Of a stretch of DNA of 64,000 nt, positions 42,689-51,641 are shown piece by piece (within the stretch, counting starts at the first letter, position 1; each line of letters opens with the position of its first letter). Below the pieces are notes generated by a model. It had not been told where the DNA came from. It was given only the letters and a program-made list of their open reading frames with translations, and searched no databases. The position numbers and the translations under genes were made by a program. This stretch comes from Pusillibacter faecalis (lineage in GTDB: Bacteria > Bacillota > Clostridia > Oscillospirales > Oscillospiraceae), in assembly GCF_018408705.1 (NCBI RefSeq), contig NZ_AP023421.1, positions 434,001-498,000 on the forward strand, written 5' to 3'.

Positions 42689-43906
42689 ATGGAGAAAATC
42701 AAAATGACCACGCCCATCGTGGAGATGGACGGCGACGAAATGACCCGGGTTCTCTGGGGATGGATCAAGCAAAAGTTGATTCTACCCTTTGTGGATTTGA
42801 AAACGGAATACTATGACCTGGGGCTGCTGCATCGGAATGAGACGAGAGATCAGGTGACTGTGGAGGCCGCCAAAGCTACACAGCGCTTAGGCGTTGCAGT
42901 AAAGTGCGCTACCATTACACCTAACCGGCAGCGGATGGAGGAATATCCGCAGCTTACGGAGATGTGGAAGTCCCCCAACGGCACCATCCGGGCCTATCTG
43001 GATGGAACTGCCTTCCGCGCCCCCATCCTGCTATCCTGTATCAGGCCGGTAGTGAAAAACTGGGAACATCCCATCACCATTGCCCGGCACGCCTATGGGG
43101 ATATGTACAAGGCCGTGGATATGGCCACGGAGGAACCAGGGACTGCCACGCTCACTTTCCGAAGCGAGAGTGGCAAGGAAAAAACCTTAACTGTCCAGAG
43201 TGTGCAAGGTCCCGCTATCTGGCAAGGCCAGCACAATACAGAGAAGAGCATTCGTGCCTTTGCCCGCAGCTGCTTTCAGTACGCCATCAGCCAGCGGCAG
43301 GACCTATGGTTCTCCACCAAGGATACCATCTCCAAGATCTATGACGGGGAGTTCAAGCGAATTTTTGAAGAGGAATATGAGAACACCTACCGGGTGGAAT
43401 TTGAAAAGCTGGGCCTCACCTATTTCTACACCCTGATTGACGATGCGGTGGCGCGGGTTATCCGTTCCAAGGGCGGCTTCATCTGGGCGCTGAAAAACTA
43501 TGACGGCGACGTGATGAGCGACATGGTGGCCACCGCCTTCGGAAGCCTTGCCATGATGACCAGCGTGCTGGTTTCCCCGGACGGTACCATGGAGTTTGAA
43601 GCCAGCCACGGCACCGTCACCCGGCACTACTACCGCTATTTGAAGGGTGAAAAAACTTCTACCAACCCCATTGCCACGATCTTTGCCTGGTCCGGCGCCC
43701 TGAAGCGCCGGGGCCAGCTGGACTGCCTTCCGGACCTCACGCGGTTTGGCGAGGCGCTGGAGTCCGCCTCTCTGGAGACGCTGGAGAGCGGTGTGATGAC
43801 CGGGGATCTGGCGGGCCTGGTGGAGGAGGGCTTCCAGACCACCGTTGTGGACAGCGAGAGATTCTTGGACGCCATCGCCCAAAGGCTCGCGGAAAAGCTG
43901 GTCTGA
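42689..43906 (+). CDS. icd: NADP-dependent isocitrate dehydrogenase
   Basis: A 405-residue enzyme of the homodimeric eukaryotic-like type: PIVEMDGDEMTRVLW at the start, SPNGTIRAYLDGTAFRAPI, KTIEAEAAHGTVTRHYR-like FEASHGTVTRHYYRYL. It converts isocitrate to 2-oxoglutarate. GGAGG precedes the ATG. With the upstream aconitase it forms the oxidative branch leading to glutamate; no citrate synthase is in the window. Confidence 0.95.
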   Translation: MEKIKMTTPIVEMDGDEMTRVLWGWIKQKLILPFVDLKTEYYDLGLLHRNETRDQVTVEAAKATQRLGVAVKCATITPNRQRMEEYPQLTEMWKSPNGTIRAYLDGTAFRAPILLSCIRPVVKNWEHPITIARHAYGDMYKAVDMATEEPGTATLTFRSESGKEKTLTVQSVQGPAIWQGQHNTEKSIRAFARSCFQYAISQRQDLWFSTKDTISKIYDGEFKRIFEEEYENTYRVEFEKLGLTYFYTLIDDAVARVIRSKGGFIWALKNYDGDVMSDMVATAFGSLAMMTSVLVSPDGTMEFEASHGTVTRHYYRYLKGEKTSTNPIATIFAWSGALKRRGQLDCLPDLTRFGEALESASLETLESGVMTGDLAGLVEEGFQTTVVDSERFLDAIAQRLAEKLV

Positions 43907-43927
43907 CCCCGATCCGGAAACGCAAAC

Positions 43928-43962
43928 AAGGCCGCGCATCCTCTTGGATGCGCGGCCTTGTT
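43928..43962. terminator. Bidirectional terminator
   Basis: AAGGCCGCGCATCC and GGATGCGCGGCCTT around TCTT, followed by GTTT; between the isocitrate dehydrogenase and the truncated regulator. Confidence 0.85.
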
Positions 43963-44617
43963 TAAAATTGGTTGGAGAACACCGGACGGATAGCGTAGTG
44001 ATAGTCCGAGATCAGCAGTGGCACGTAGGATTCATCCGTTGCGATGAGGGTGCCGTCCTCTAGCCGGAGGCCGAAGGACTTCATGCTCTCCGTGATATAA
44101 AGCAGTCGCTCCACCCCCAAGGTGAGAAACTCTCCCGACCGGCAGTACAGGATGTCCTGAAAGCCCTCGACATCCATGGCATCCCACTGGATTTGGGCTG
44201 TCACACCCTCCCGGCAGGTGCCCTCCACGGCCTCGATAGCGAAGCGGCCCACGAAGCTCTGGTCTCCAAGAGTCTGCCGCTCCCCCTCCATTGTGACGGT
44301 GGTCTCTCCCGCAGGCTCACCCGCTGGGGTGTAGACGGCGGCCGTCACCGTCAATGACACCGGCCGCAGGAATGCCCCACTGTAATCCAAAATCCCGAAC
44401 AGGACAAAGCCCGTCATAGCGAGGAGCAGCACGCTTCCAAAAATTTCTCCCCACCGTCGCCGGGTCCTCTCCCGGGCCTGACGGACCAGCAAAGAAACGG
44501 CATGGCGAACCGTCATCTCCGGCATCTCCTGCTCCTCACCCCGCAGCAGTTCCAGCACCTGGAGTCCCAAAGCGTCCGCCAGTGGTTCCAACAGTGAAAC
44601 ATCTGGAAATCCCGCGC
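43962..44617 (-). pseudogene. Xre-type membrane regulator, 5' end cut off by element insertion
   Basis: The remaining 3' part of an HTH-type regulator. Continuous reading gives AGFPDVSLLEPLADALGLQVLELLRGEE, the last helices of an Xre domain as in ...WERGAGFPDVSLLEPLADALG, then a linker, one membrane segment (about GEIFGSVLLLAMTGFVLFGIL) and an extracytoplasmic domain of about 130 residues. Upstream of GAGFPD the sequence changes to unrelated DNA with the mobile element, so the recognition helix and start are missing. The 5' part should lie at the far end of the element. Confidence 0.82.
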
Positions 44618-44649
44618 CGGTATCACATAGTTAAAGATATTGGTATCAT

Positions 44650-46089
44650 TCAATCAATTTTGCCGATAAAGCGGTAGAAGATTTCTACCTCCTGTTCCCG
44701 GCTTCCGTCCTCACCTTTGACCGCTTCATGGACAACGATTTTTTCAATCAGCATATTCAAAAGTTCGGCGGTCAGTTCTGTTGGATTGACGCACTCTTTC
44801 ATCAAGGCAATCCATTTTTCTGCGTCTACGGCGTTCTGGCTTTCAGTGGCGATAGCGGATTGAAGCTGTTCAATCTTTTCGTCCAGTTCAGCCTGTTCGC
44901 TTTGGTACTTCCCGGACAGCATAGAGAAGTTGTATTCCGTGATACGCCCCGCCGCCCAGTCCTCATACATCCGGGCAAACAAAGTATCGACTTCGGCTTT
45001 TCGCTTCTCTGCCTTTTTCAGTTCTGCGGCCTGCTTCTTTCTTGCGGCAGCCTGTCCCTTATCAGTGGCATTTAACAGCTGCTTCAAGAGCCGTTCTTCA
45101 TCATGCTGTACCAGCCCCGACCAGTATTGCAGACGGGAGAGGACATAGGCATAAAGCACATCATAACGGATATAGTGCATGGAGCATTGGCGTGTGCCCT
45201 GCCCGTACTTGCTACAATGATAATGGCCGTAAGGCTTGCTGTTCTGCCTGTTCTCCCCATAGGACAGCGACCAGCCGCAATCCGCACATTTTACCAATCC
45301 GGAAAAAATCTGCGTTGTACCATCCTTGCACTTCCTGCGGCGGTTTGCTATCTGCTCCTGTACCTGCCGGAAAACCTGCTCGCTGATAATCGGCTCCTGC
45401 GTGTTCTCCACCCGCACCCATTCACTTTGGGGCTTGCGTACCCTCCGCTTGTTCTTAAAGGAAATGTTCGTTTCCCGGTAATGAATGGTATGGCCGATAT
45501 AGGTTTCGTCTTTCATAATGCTCTTGACCTGGGCTATCGTCCATGCGTAGCTTTTTTCCTCCGGCGCACCCGCATAGATGTTTGCAAAAGTCCCGTCACG
45601 CTGGAAGTTGATAAATCCCGGTGTGGGAACCTTTTCCGCAATCAGTATTCTTGTGATACTGGCCGCCCCTCTGCCATGAATAGCAAGGTCAAAAATCTTC
45701 TCCACTATCCAGCGGGTTTCCTCGTCGATTATCAGCTTGTTTTTGATTTCCGGGTGTTTCCTGTACCCGATGGGAGCATAGGCGCCGATACGCTGTCCTG
45801 TGGCAAACTTTGCTTTGAAAGCGGCCTTTACCTTGCGGCTTGTATCTTTCGCAAACCATTCATTGAACAGGTTTTTGAACGGGACAAAATCGGAAAGCCC
45901 TTTCTCTGTGTCCTCATTCTCCGCAACGGCGATGTAGCGAACCCGTTTCTCCGGGAACAGAAATTCCAGATAGTAGTCCATCATCACATGTTCCCGCCCG
46001 AAACGGGACAGGTCTTTCGTGACAATGCAGTTTACTTTTCCGGCTTCCATATCGTCCATCATGCGCTGAAAATCCGGCCGTTCAAAAGA
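44650..46089 (-). pseudogene. Large serine recombinase, N-terminal catalytic domain missing
   Basis: Recognisable from SFERPDFQRMMDDMEAGKVN to the end: remainder of the resolvase domain (IVTKDLSRFGREHVMMDYYLE), the recombinase domain, a zinc ribbon (CADCGWSLSYGENRQN), coiled coil and DUF4368-type end (REQEVEIFYRFIGKID). The first about 60 residues, with the catalytic serine and YCRLS motif, are absent; the frame instead continues to an unrelated 20-residue stretch with an ATG at 46152. A 12-bp dyad (CGTTA-GA-TAACG, 46093-46104) lies at the break. The gene ends 30 bases from the element border, as expected for the integrase of this element, but the product cannot be active as it stands. Confidence 0.82.
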
Positions 46090-46187
46090 TGACGTTAGAT
46101 AACGATACTTTTGAAAACACTGGAAAATCAAGGTTTTTCGAGCGACGGACAAGCAGGGTATTGTACTAAAAACTGAATACGACGCAG

Positions 46188-46237
46188 AAGCGGCGTTTCT
46201 TACTCTCTACATGGGAGAACAGGAACGCCGCTTTTTT
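46188..46237 (+). terminator. Terminator or attenuator before the rep gene
   Basis: AAGCGGCGTT (46188-46197) and AACGCCGCTT (46224-46233) are perfect arms followed by T6. Confidence 0.7.
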
Positions 46238-46386
46238 CATGCCCTTTGTTACGCAGTAGGGGCAGAAAAAGCCTTGCTACAAGCGGTTTTGCGGGTGTGT
46301 ATCTGGCGCGGCAAGGGATTTATACCTTATCCCCCGAAACTGCGCTTCTACTGCGTAACAAATCCAAAGCAAAGGAGCTATGAACT

Positions 46387-47370
46387 ATGGCAGTTTTCAG
46401 AGTGGAACGGAACAAGGGCTACACCGTAATGAGCAACCACCACCTACGCAACAAGGAGCTTTCCTTAAAGGCAAAAGGGCTGTTGTCGCAAATGCTGTCA
46501 CTCCCCGAAGATTGGGACTACACCTTGAAAGGCTTATCCCTTATCAACCGGGAGAAGATAGACGCTATCCGCGAAGCCATTAAGGAGCTTGAACGCGCCG
46601 GGTATATCGTCCGGTCAAGGGAGCGTGACGAGAAAGGACGCTTGCGGGGCGCGGACTATGTGATATTCGAGCAGCCGCAGCCGCCTACGCCGGATTTACC
46701 TACATTGGAAAATCCAACATTGGATAATCCAACGCAGGAAAAACCAACATTGGAAAAACCTACGTTGGAAAATCCAACGCAATTAAATAAAGATATACAA
46801 AGAACTGACTTACCAAAAAAAGAAAAAATAATTACTGATGAACAAAGTACCCATTCCATTCCTATCCTTTCCCCTAACCCCTCACCTTGCAGAGAAGCGG
46901 CTGCGCCGCCGGAACGGAAAGGAAAGGAAGCGGCAGCACAGAGCGCAGTTGATATATACCGGGAAATCATCAAGGACAATATCGACTACCACATTCTCAA
47001 ACAGGACATGAAGTTTGACGGGGACAGGCTGGACGAGATTGTAGACCTCATGCTTGAAACCGTATGCACCGCCAGAAAGCGGGTACGGATTGCGGGGGAC
47101 GACTACCCGGCAGAGCTTGTGAAGTCAAAGTTTATGAAACTGGACGGCGAACATATCCGCTTTGTGCTTGACTGTATGCGGGAGAACACAACCAAAATCC
47201 GCAACATCAAGCAATATCTGAAAGCAGCCCTTTTCAACGCCCCGTCCACTATCGGCAATTATTACACTTCCCTTGTCGCCCATGACATGGCAAGCGGCGC
47301 ACTGTCACCGAAAAAGCCGCAGTACGGCGACCCGGACTATTATTCATGCAACGAGGGCGAAAGCCTGTAA
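46387..47370 (+). CDS. Replication initiator/replisome organizer-like protein (DUF6017)
   Basis: A 327-residue protein with an N-terminal winged helix (VMSNHHLRNKELSLKAKGLL, LPEDWDYTLKGLS, AIKELERAGYIVRSR), a linker with six pentapeptide repeats of the form PT-L/Q-x-N/K (residues about 105-134), and a C-terminal DUF6017 domain. Such proteins are the replication initiators of conjugative elements and phages. AAAGGAG precedes the ATG. First gene of the plus-strand transfer operon. Confidence 0.88.
   Translation: MAVFRVERNKGYTVMSNHHLRNKELSLKAKGLLSQMLSLPEDWDYTLKGLSLINREKIDAIREAIKELERAGYIVRSRERDEKGRLRGADYVIFEQPQPPTPDLPTLENPTLDNPTQEKPTLEKPTLENPTQLNKDIQRTDLPKKEKIITDEQSTHSIPILSPNPSPCREAAAPPERKGKEAAAQSAVDIYREIIKDNIDYHILKQDMKFDGDRLDEIVDLMLETVCTARKRVRIAGDDYPAELVKSKFMKLDGEHIRFVLDCMRENTTKIRNIKQYLKAALFNAPSTIGNYYTSLVAHDMASGALSPKKPQYGDPDYYSCNEGESL
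46699..46788 (+). repeat. Six 15-bp iteron-like repeats inside the rep gene
   Basis: Six successive 15-bp units of the form CC-W-AC-x-TTGGAAAAT; several contain the self-complementary TTGGA-AAA-TCCAA. An AT-rich stretch (about 46780-46850) follows directly. Repeats next to AT-rich DNA inside an initiator gene are the layout of lambda-O-type replication origins. Confidence 0.65.
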
Positions 47371-47401
47371 CCACCCACAACCACAAAAGGAGGATTTTAT
47401 T

Positions 47402-47623
47402 ATGGCACAGAAAATGACAGGAGCATTGGTATTTGACGAGCGCACCGACCGTTACGACATTCGCTTTGACTTAAACAGCTACTACGGGGGCTTGCATTGC
47501 GGTGAGTGCTTTGACGTATTCGTGCGGGGCAAGTGGAAGCCGACCCGGATTGAGTACGGCGACAACTGGTATCTTGTGGGTATCAGAGCCGAGGACTTGA
47601 ACGGGCTGCGGGTGCGTATCTGA
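47402..47623 (+). CDS. DUF5348 protein
   Basis: A 73-residue protein: MAQKMTGALVFDERTDRYDIRF and YGDNWYLVGIRAEDLNGLRVRI. It is a usual neighbour in transfer operons of this ICE group; function unknown. AAAGGAGG precedes the ATG. Confidence 0.88.
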   Translation: MAQKMTGALVFDERTDRYDIRFDLNSYYGGLHCGECFDVFVRGKWKPTRIEYGDNWYLVGIRAEDLNGLRVRI

Positions 47624-47664
47624 CCGCCACCCCATAAAGAAACGCGAAAGGAGGACGCGACAAA

Positions 47665-48141
47665 TTGCAGGACGAAGTAAACGAAAAGACCATAGCCCTT
47701 TACATCAAGACCGGGAAACTGACAGCGCAGACGCTCCAAAAGGCAATGAAAGCCATACTGTCAAAGGGCAAAAAGCAGCTTGCAAAACCGCCACAGGGCA
47801 AGCAGAGCTTAAAGCAGCTTATGAAGCAGAACGCGGGCGTTTCCAACATTGAGATTACCGAGGGCAATATCAAAGCCTTTGAGAGTACGGCGAAAAAGTA
47901 CGGTATCGACTTTGCACTGAAAAAGGACGCGACGGAAAGCCCGCCCCGCTATCTGGTTTTCTTCAAGGGGCGGGACGCGGACGTGCTGACCGCCGCCTTT
48001 AAGGAATTTTCCGCAAAAAAGCTGACACAGGAGAAAAAGCCCTCAATCCGAAAGCTGCTCTCTACCCTCAAAGAAGCTGCACAGGGCAAGAACGCGGAAC
48101 GGGCAAAGGTCAAGAACAAAGACAGGGAGGTATCGCTATGA
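47665..48141 (+). CDS. PcfB family conjugation protein (DUF3801)
   Basis: A 158-residue, basic protein of the PcfB family, which binds the coupling protein or relaxosome. It has KTIALYIKTGKLTAQTLQKA and GISFALKKD-like GIDFALKKDATESPPRYLVFFKG. It starts with TTG at 47665, 10 bases after AAAGGAGG, and overlaps the virD4 start (ATGA). Confidence 0.88.
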   Translation: MQDEVNEKTIALYIKTGKLTAQTLQKAMKAILSKGKKQLAKPPQGKQSLKQLMKQNAGVSNIEITEGNIKAFESTAKKYGIDFALKKDATESPPRYLVFFKGRDADVLTAAFKEFSAKKLTQEKKPSIRKLLSTLKEAAQGKNAERAKVKNKDREVSL

Positions 48142-49105
48142 AGCCGGAAATCAAGAAGCTGCTTATCTTAAATCTCCCGTATCTGCTCTTTGTCTGGCTC
48201 TTTGATAAAGTGGGCGCGGCTGTCCGTCTATCCCCCGGCGCGGACGCAAGCGCAAAGCTGCTACATCTTGGGGACGGTTTTACCGCCGCCTTTTCCAGTA
48301 TCGCGCCGAGCTTCCACCCGGCAGACTTAGCTTTAGGCATTGCGGGGGCGGTCATTGTCCGGCTGATTATCTACACCAAAGGCAAGAACGCGAAGAAATA
48401 CCGCCGCGGGACAGAATACGGTTCGGCGCGTTGGGGCGGGGCTGACGACATAAAGCCGTACACCGACCCGGTATTTGAGAACAATATCCCCCTAACGCAG
48501 ACGGAACGGCTCACCATGAACAGCCGCCCGAAGCAGCCGAAATACGCAAGAAACAAAAATATCCTTGTAATCGGCGGTTCCGGCAGCGGCAAGACCCGGT
48601 TCTTTGTGAAACCGTCGCTCATGCAATGTACGTCAAAGGATTTTCCAACGTCGTATATCGTCACTGACCCGAAAGGAACACTGATTTTGGAAACCGGGAA
48701 AATGTTACAGCGGTACAAATACCGTATCAAAGTGCTAAATACGATTAACTTCAAAAAATCCATGAAATACAATCCCTTTGCCTATCTGCGGAGCGAAAAG
48801 GACATTTTGAAGTTAGTCAATACCATTATCGCCAACACCAAAGGCGACGGGGAAAAATCCGGCGAGGATTTCTGGGTGAAAGCGGAAAAGCTCTACTACA
48901 CCGCGCTAATCGGCTATATCTGGTATGAAGCCCCGGAGGACGAGAAGAACTTCACGACGCTGCTTGAAATGATAAATGCGTCGGAAGCCCGCGAGGACGA
49001 CGAGGATTTCCAGAACCCGGTTGACCTCATGTTTGAACGTCTGGAAGAAAAAGACCCGGAGCATTTTGCAGTCAAGCAGTACAAAAAATACAAACTTGCG
49101 GCGGG
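48138..49105 (+). pseudogene. VirD4-type coupling protein, N-terminal half
   Basis: 322 residues up to KKYKLAAG: two membrane segments (about 7-28 and 72-92), then KKYRRGTEYGSARWG and Walker A VIGGSGSGKTRFF. The rest of the protein continues at 58640 after a 9,536-bp insertion. Without the C-terminal half, which carries the Walker B, this protein should not function. Its frame reads on into the inserted element and, by chance, in frame into the recombinase start. Confidence 0.93.
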
Positions 49106-49106
49106 T

Positions 49107-49162
49107 GTTGTATGCTCTAAAAGACTTCTTAATCAAGCGGTTGGGAAGTCTCTTAGAACACA
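49107..49162. repeat. Nested dyad at the left end of the nested element
   Basis: GTTGT, TCTAA and AAGACTTC on the left are matched by GAAGTCT, TTAGA and ACAAC on the right around a central loop. It is a likely binding site for the element's serine recombinase and may also contain the promoter. Confidence 0.65.
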
Positions 49163-49193
49163 CAACCTAAAACCGAAGAAAGGAGCGCAAGTT

Positions 49194-51081
49194 ATGAGAA
49201 AAAATGAGAAAATCACAGCTCTGTACGAACGACTGAGCCGTGATGACTTTGGCAAAGATGATGACCAACAGCGTGAGAGCAATTCCATATCCAATCAAAA
49301 GGCAATGTTGGAGGAGTTCGCCGCACGGCAGGGCTTTACAAACATTGTCCATTTCACGGACGATGGCATTAGTGGTACTTGCTTTGACCGTCCCGGATTT
49401 TTTAGCAATGATGAAAGAAGTGGAAGCCGGGAATGTGGAGTATTTGTGCATCAAGGACATGAGCCGCATGGGTCGTGACTATCTGAAAGTCGGTCAGATT
49501 ATGGAAATCCTGCGTCAGCGTGGCGTTCGCCTTATCGCCATCAATGACGGCGTGGACAGTGCCAGAGGGGACGATGATTTTACCCCTTTCCGCAACATTA
49601 TGAACGAATACTACGCCAGAGACACCAGCCGTAAAATCCGTTCCACTTTCCAGTCCAAAGGCAAGTCCGGCAAGCACCTCACAGGCACGGTCATTTACGG
49701 CTATCTTTGGAACGAAGCCAGAGACCAATGGTTGGTTGACCCCGAAGCCGCCGAGGTGGTCAAGCGCATCTTTGCCATGACGATTGACGGCTACGGTCCG
49801 TATCAGATCGCCAGCAAGCTGAAAGAAGAAAAAGTCCTCATTCCGTCCGCTTACCTTGCCCGGCACGGCGAGGGCGTGAACAAAAATAAGACCTTCAAAG
49901 ATGTGTACGGCTGGGGTTCTTCCACCATCTGCAACATTCTTGAAAAGCGTGAATATCTGGGACACACCATCAACTTCAAGACCCGAAAGCACTTCAAGGA
50001 CAAGAAAAGCCATTATGTCCCGGAGGACGAATGGACAATTTTCGAGAATACCCATGAAGCTATCATTGACCAGCAGACCTTTGACCTTGTGCAGAAAATC
50101 CGTGGGAATGTCAGACGCTACCCGGACGGCTGGGGCGAAGCAGCTCCCCTCACAGGCTTGCTTTATTGTGCCGATTGCGGCGGCAAGATGTATGTCCACC
50201 GTACCAACAACGGCAAGCGTATTTCTCAATATACCTGTTCCCAATACAGCAAAGTCCCAGTTGGAAAGCTCTGCACGACACAGCACCGTATCAATGAAGA
50301 TGTGGTACTGTCCCTTGTTTCCGAAATGCTCAAAGCTATTGCCGAGTATGCGAAGCATGACAGAGCCGAGTTTGTCCGAGTGGTGCAGGAAGCGCAGTCC
50401 AGCCAGCAGACGGCAGAGGTCAAGAAACAGCGGATACGCCTTGCCACCGCAAAGCAGAGAGTTTCCGAGCTGGAAGTCCTGCTCTGCAAAATCTATGAGG
50501 ACAACATTTTAGGAAAGCTGTCTGACAGCAGATATGCCACTCTGGACGCTCAATATGAAAAGGAGCAGACCGAGCTTACCGCTGAAATCTCTGTTCTGGA
50601 AAAGGCTATCAAGAGCTACGAGAAGCACGAAAAGGACGCTGACCGTTTTATCGCTCTGATTGACAAGTATGAGAACTTCGACAAGCTGACGATTGCCATG
50701 CTCAATGAGTTTATTGAGAAAATCCTTGTGCATGAGCGTGACCGCAAGGGCAGTATTCAGACCACACAGGAGGTCGAGATTTACTTCAATTTCGTGGGTC
50801 GTTTCGTTCCCCCTGCGTTTGGCGAAGTGGAGCTTACCCCGGAGGAATTAGAGGAAATCCGCAAGCGTGAGGAACGCAAGGACAGGCTCCACCAGAACTA
50901 CTTGAAGCGGAAAGCCAGCGGAGCACAGAAGCGATACGAGGACAAAATCAAAAAGCGGAAAAAGGCAGAAATCGAAGCCAAGAAAGCCGCCATTCGTGCG
51001 GAGGACATTGCAAAGGGCGTGTTCGTCCCTGTCAGCAGTTTACCGCAGAGAGAGCCGATGAAAGGAGTACAAACAGCATGA
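49194..51081 (+). pseudogene. tnpX: Large serine recombinase TnpX/TndX-like, frameshifted
   Basis: Starts MRKNEKITALYERLSRDDFG with the catalytic serine in YERLSRDD. The N-terminal part reads to FDRPGF; the next base in a T6 run (49398-49403) puts the ribosome out of frame and the coherent sequence LAMMKEVEAGN resumes in another frame and continues to the C-terminal DUF4368. One T too many explains it. The remainder has IKDMSRMGRDYLKVGQ, a zinc ribbon CADCGGKMYVHRTNNG, coiled coil and the end QTTQEVEIYFNFVGRFV. AAAGGAG precedes the ATG. Reading the run as T5 gives a normal-length recombinase. Confidence 0.9.
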
Positions 51082-51422
51082 ATATCACTTACACACAGAA
51101 CGGCGATTATCTTATCCCAAACATCATTATCCGCAAGACCAAGCCCCTCGGACACTACGGCAGACTTCGCAAGGCGTATCTGGAAATGCACCGTCCGATA
51201 CTGTTCAATGAGCTGGTGCTATCCGACAAGCTCTTTGAGCATTGCGCCGAGATTGACGAAACAGCACGAAACCGCATGGAGCTGATCGTGCGGTCACTGG
51301 CAGAGCAAAACGGCGTGACCGAGCAACTGAAAGCCGAAAACCAAATGGAATGGGTGCGGCAGATGAACGCTTGCAAGGCACAGGCAGAGGAGATTGTGAA
51401 AGTGGAATTGATTTATGATTGA
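51078..51422 (+). CDS. tnpV: TnpV-like small protein
   Basis: A 114-residue protein overlapping the recombinase stop (ATGA). Sequence starts MNITYTQNGDYLIPNIII and has LGHYGRLRKAYLEMHRP, the pattern of TnpV in Tn4451-type elements; C-terminal part is a helical region. Role in transposition is not established. Confidence 0.85.
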   Translation: MNITYTQNGDYLIPNIIIRKTKPLGHYGRLRKAYLEMHRPILFNELVLSDKLFEHCAEIDETARNRMELIVRSLAEQNGVTEQLKAENQMEWVRQMNACKAQAEEIVKVELIYD

Positions 51423-51428
51423 GCGAGG

Positions 51429-51460
51429 AAGTCCGGGCAGAAAACTGTTCGGACTTTTCT
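51429..51460 (+). terminator. Terminator of the tnpX-tnpV transcript
   Basis: AAGTCCG (51429-51435) pairs with CGGACTT (51450-51456) followed by TTTCT. Confidence 0.75.
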
Positions 51461-51504
51461 CATGTAGTCCAAAGTTGCGGTAGAATTGTTCACGAGTTTT
51501 ATGG

Positions 51505-51510
51505 TACAAT
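51505..51510 (+). promoter_or_regulatory. Candidate -10 element for the ABC transporter operon
   Basis: TACAAT preceded by ATGG; no good -35 is seen, so this is tentative. Confidence 0.35.
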
Positions 51511-51563
51511 TTATGCGAATAAAGAAAACGGAAAATTAGAATCTAACAAGAGAATGTGGTTGT

Positions 51564-51641
51564 ATGAAAAAATCCATATTAGTATTTTGGGCAATCGTGT
51601 GTCTGTTACCTATTCAAAGGAGGTTTAAGAATTTTAAATGA
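51564..51641 (+). CDS. Possible small peptide before the ABC permease
   Basis: A 25-codon frame, MKKSILVFWAIVCLLPI then QRRFKNFK, looks like a signal-peptide or membrane anchor. Its stop overlaps the permease ATG by four bases, but no ribosome site is evident before its own ATG. It could be a leader peptide, or the remnant of a secreted bacteriocin precursor. Confidence 0.3.
   Translation: MKKSILVFWAIVCLLPIQRRFKNFK

Noticed and set aside
46661..46800. CRISPR-like array in the rep gene
   Set aside because: The repeats are contiguous 15-bp units without spacers and lie in a coding frame.
49398..49404. Programmed -1 ribosomal frameshift at TTTTTTA in the recombinase
   Set aside because: The phase is wrong: the needed change is +1, and a -1 shift would meet TAG at once. 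Transcript slippage remains possible but six T residues is short.
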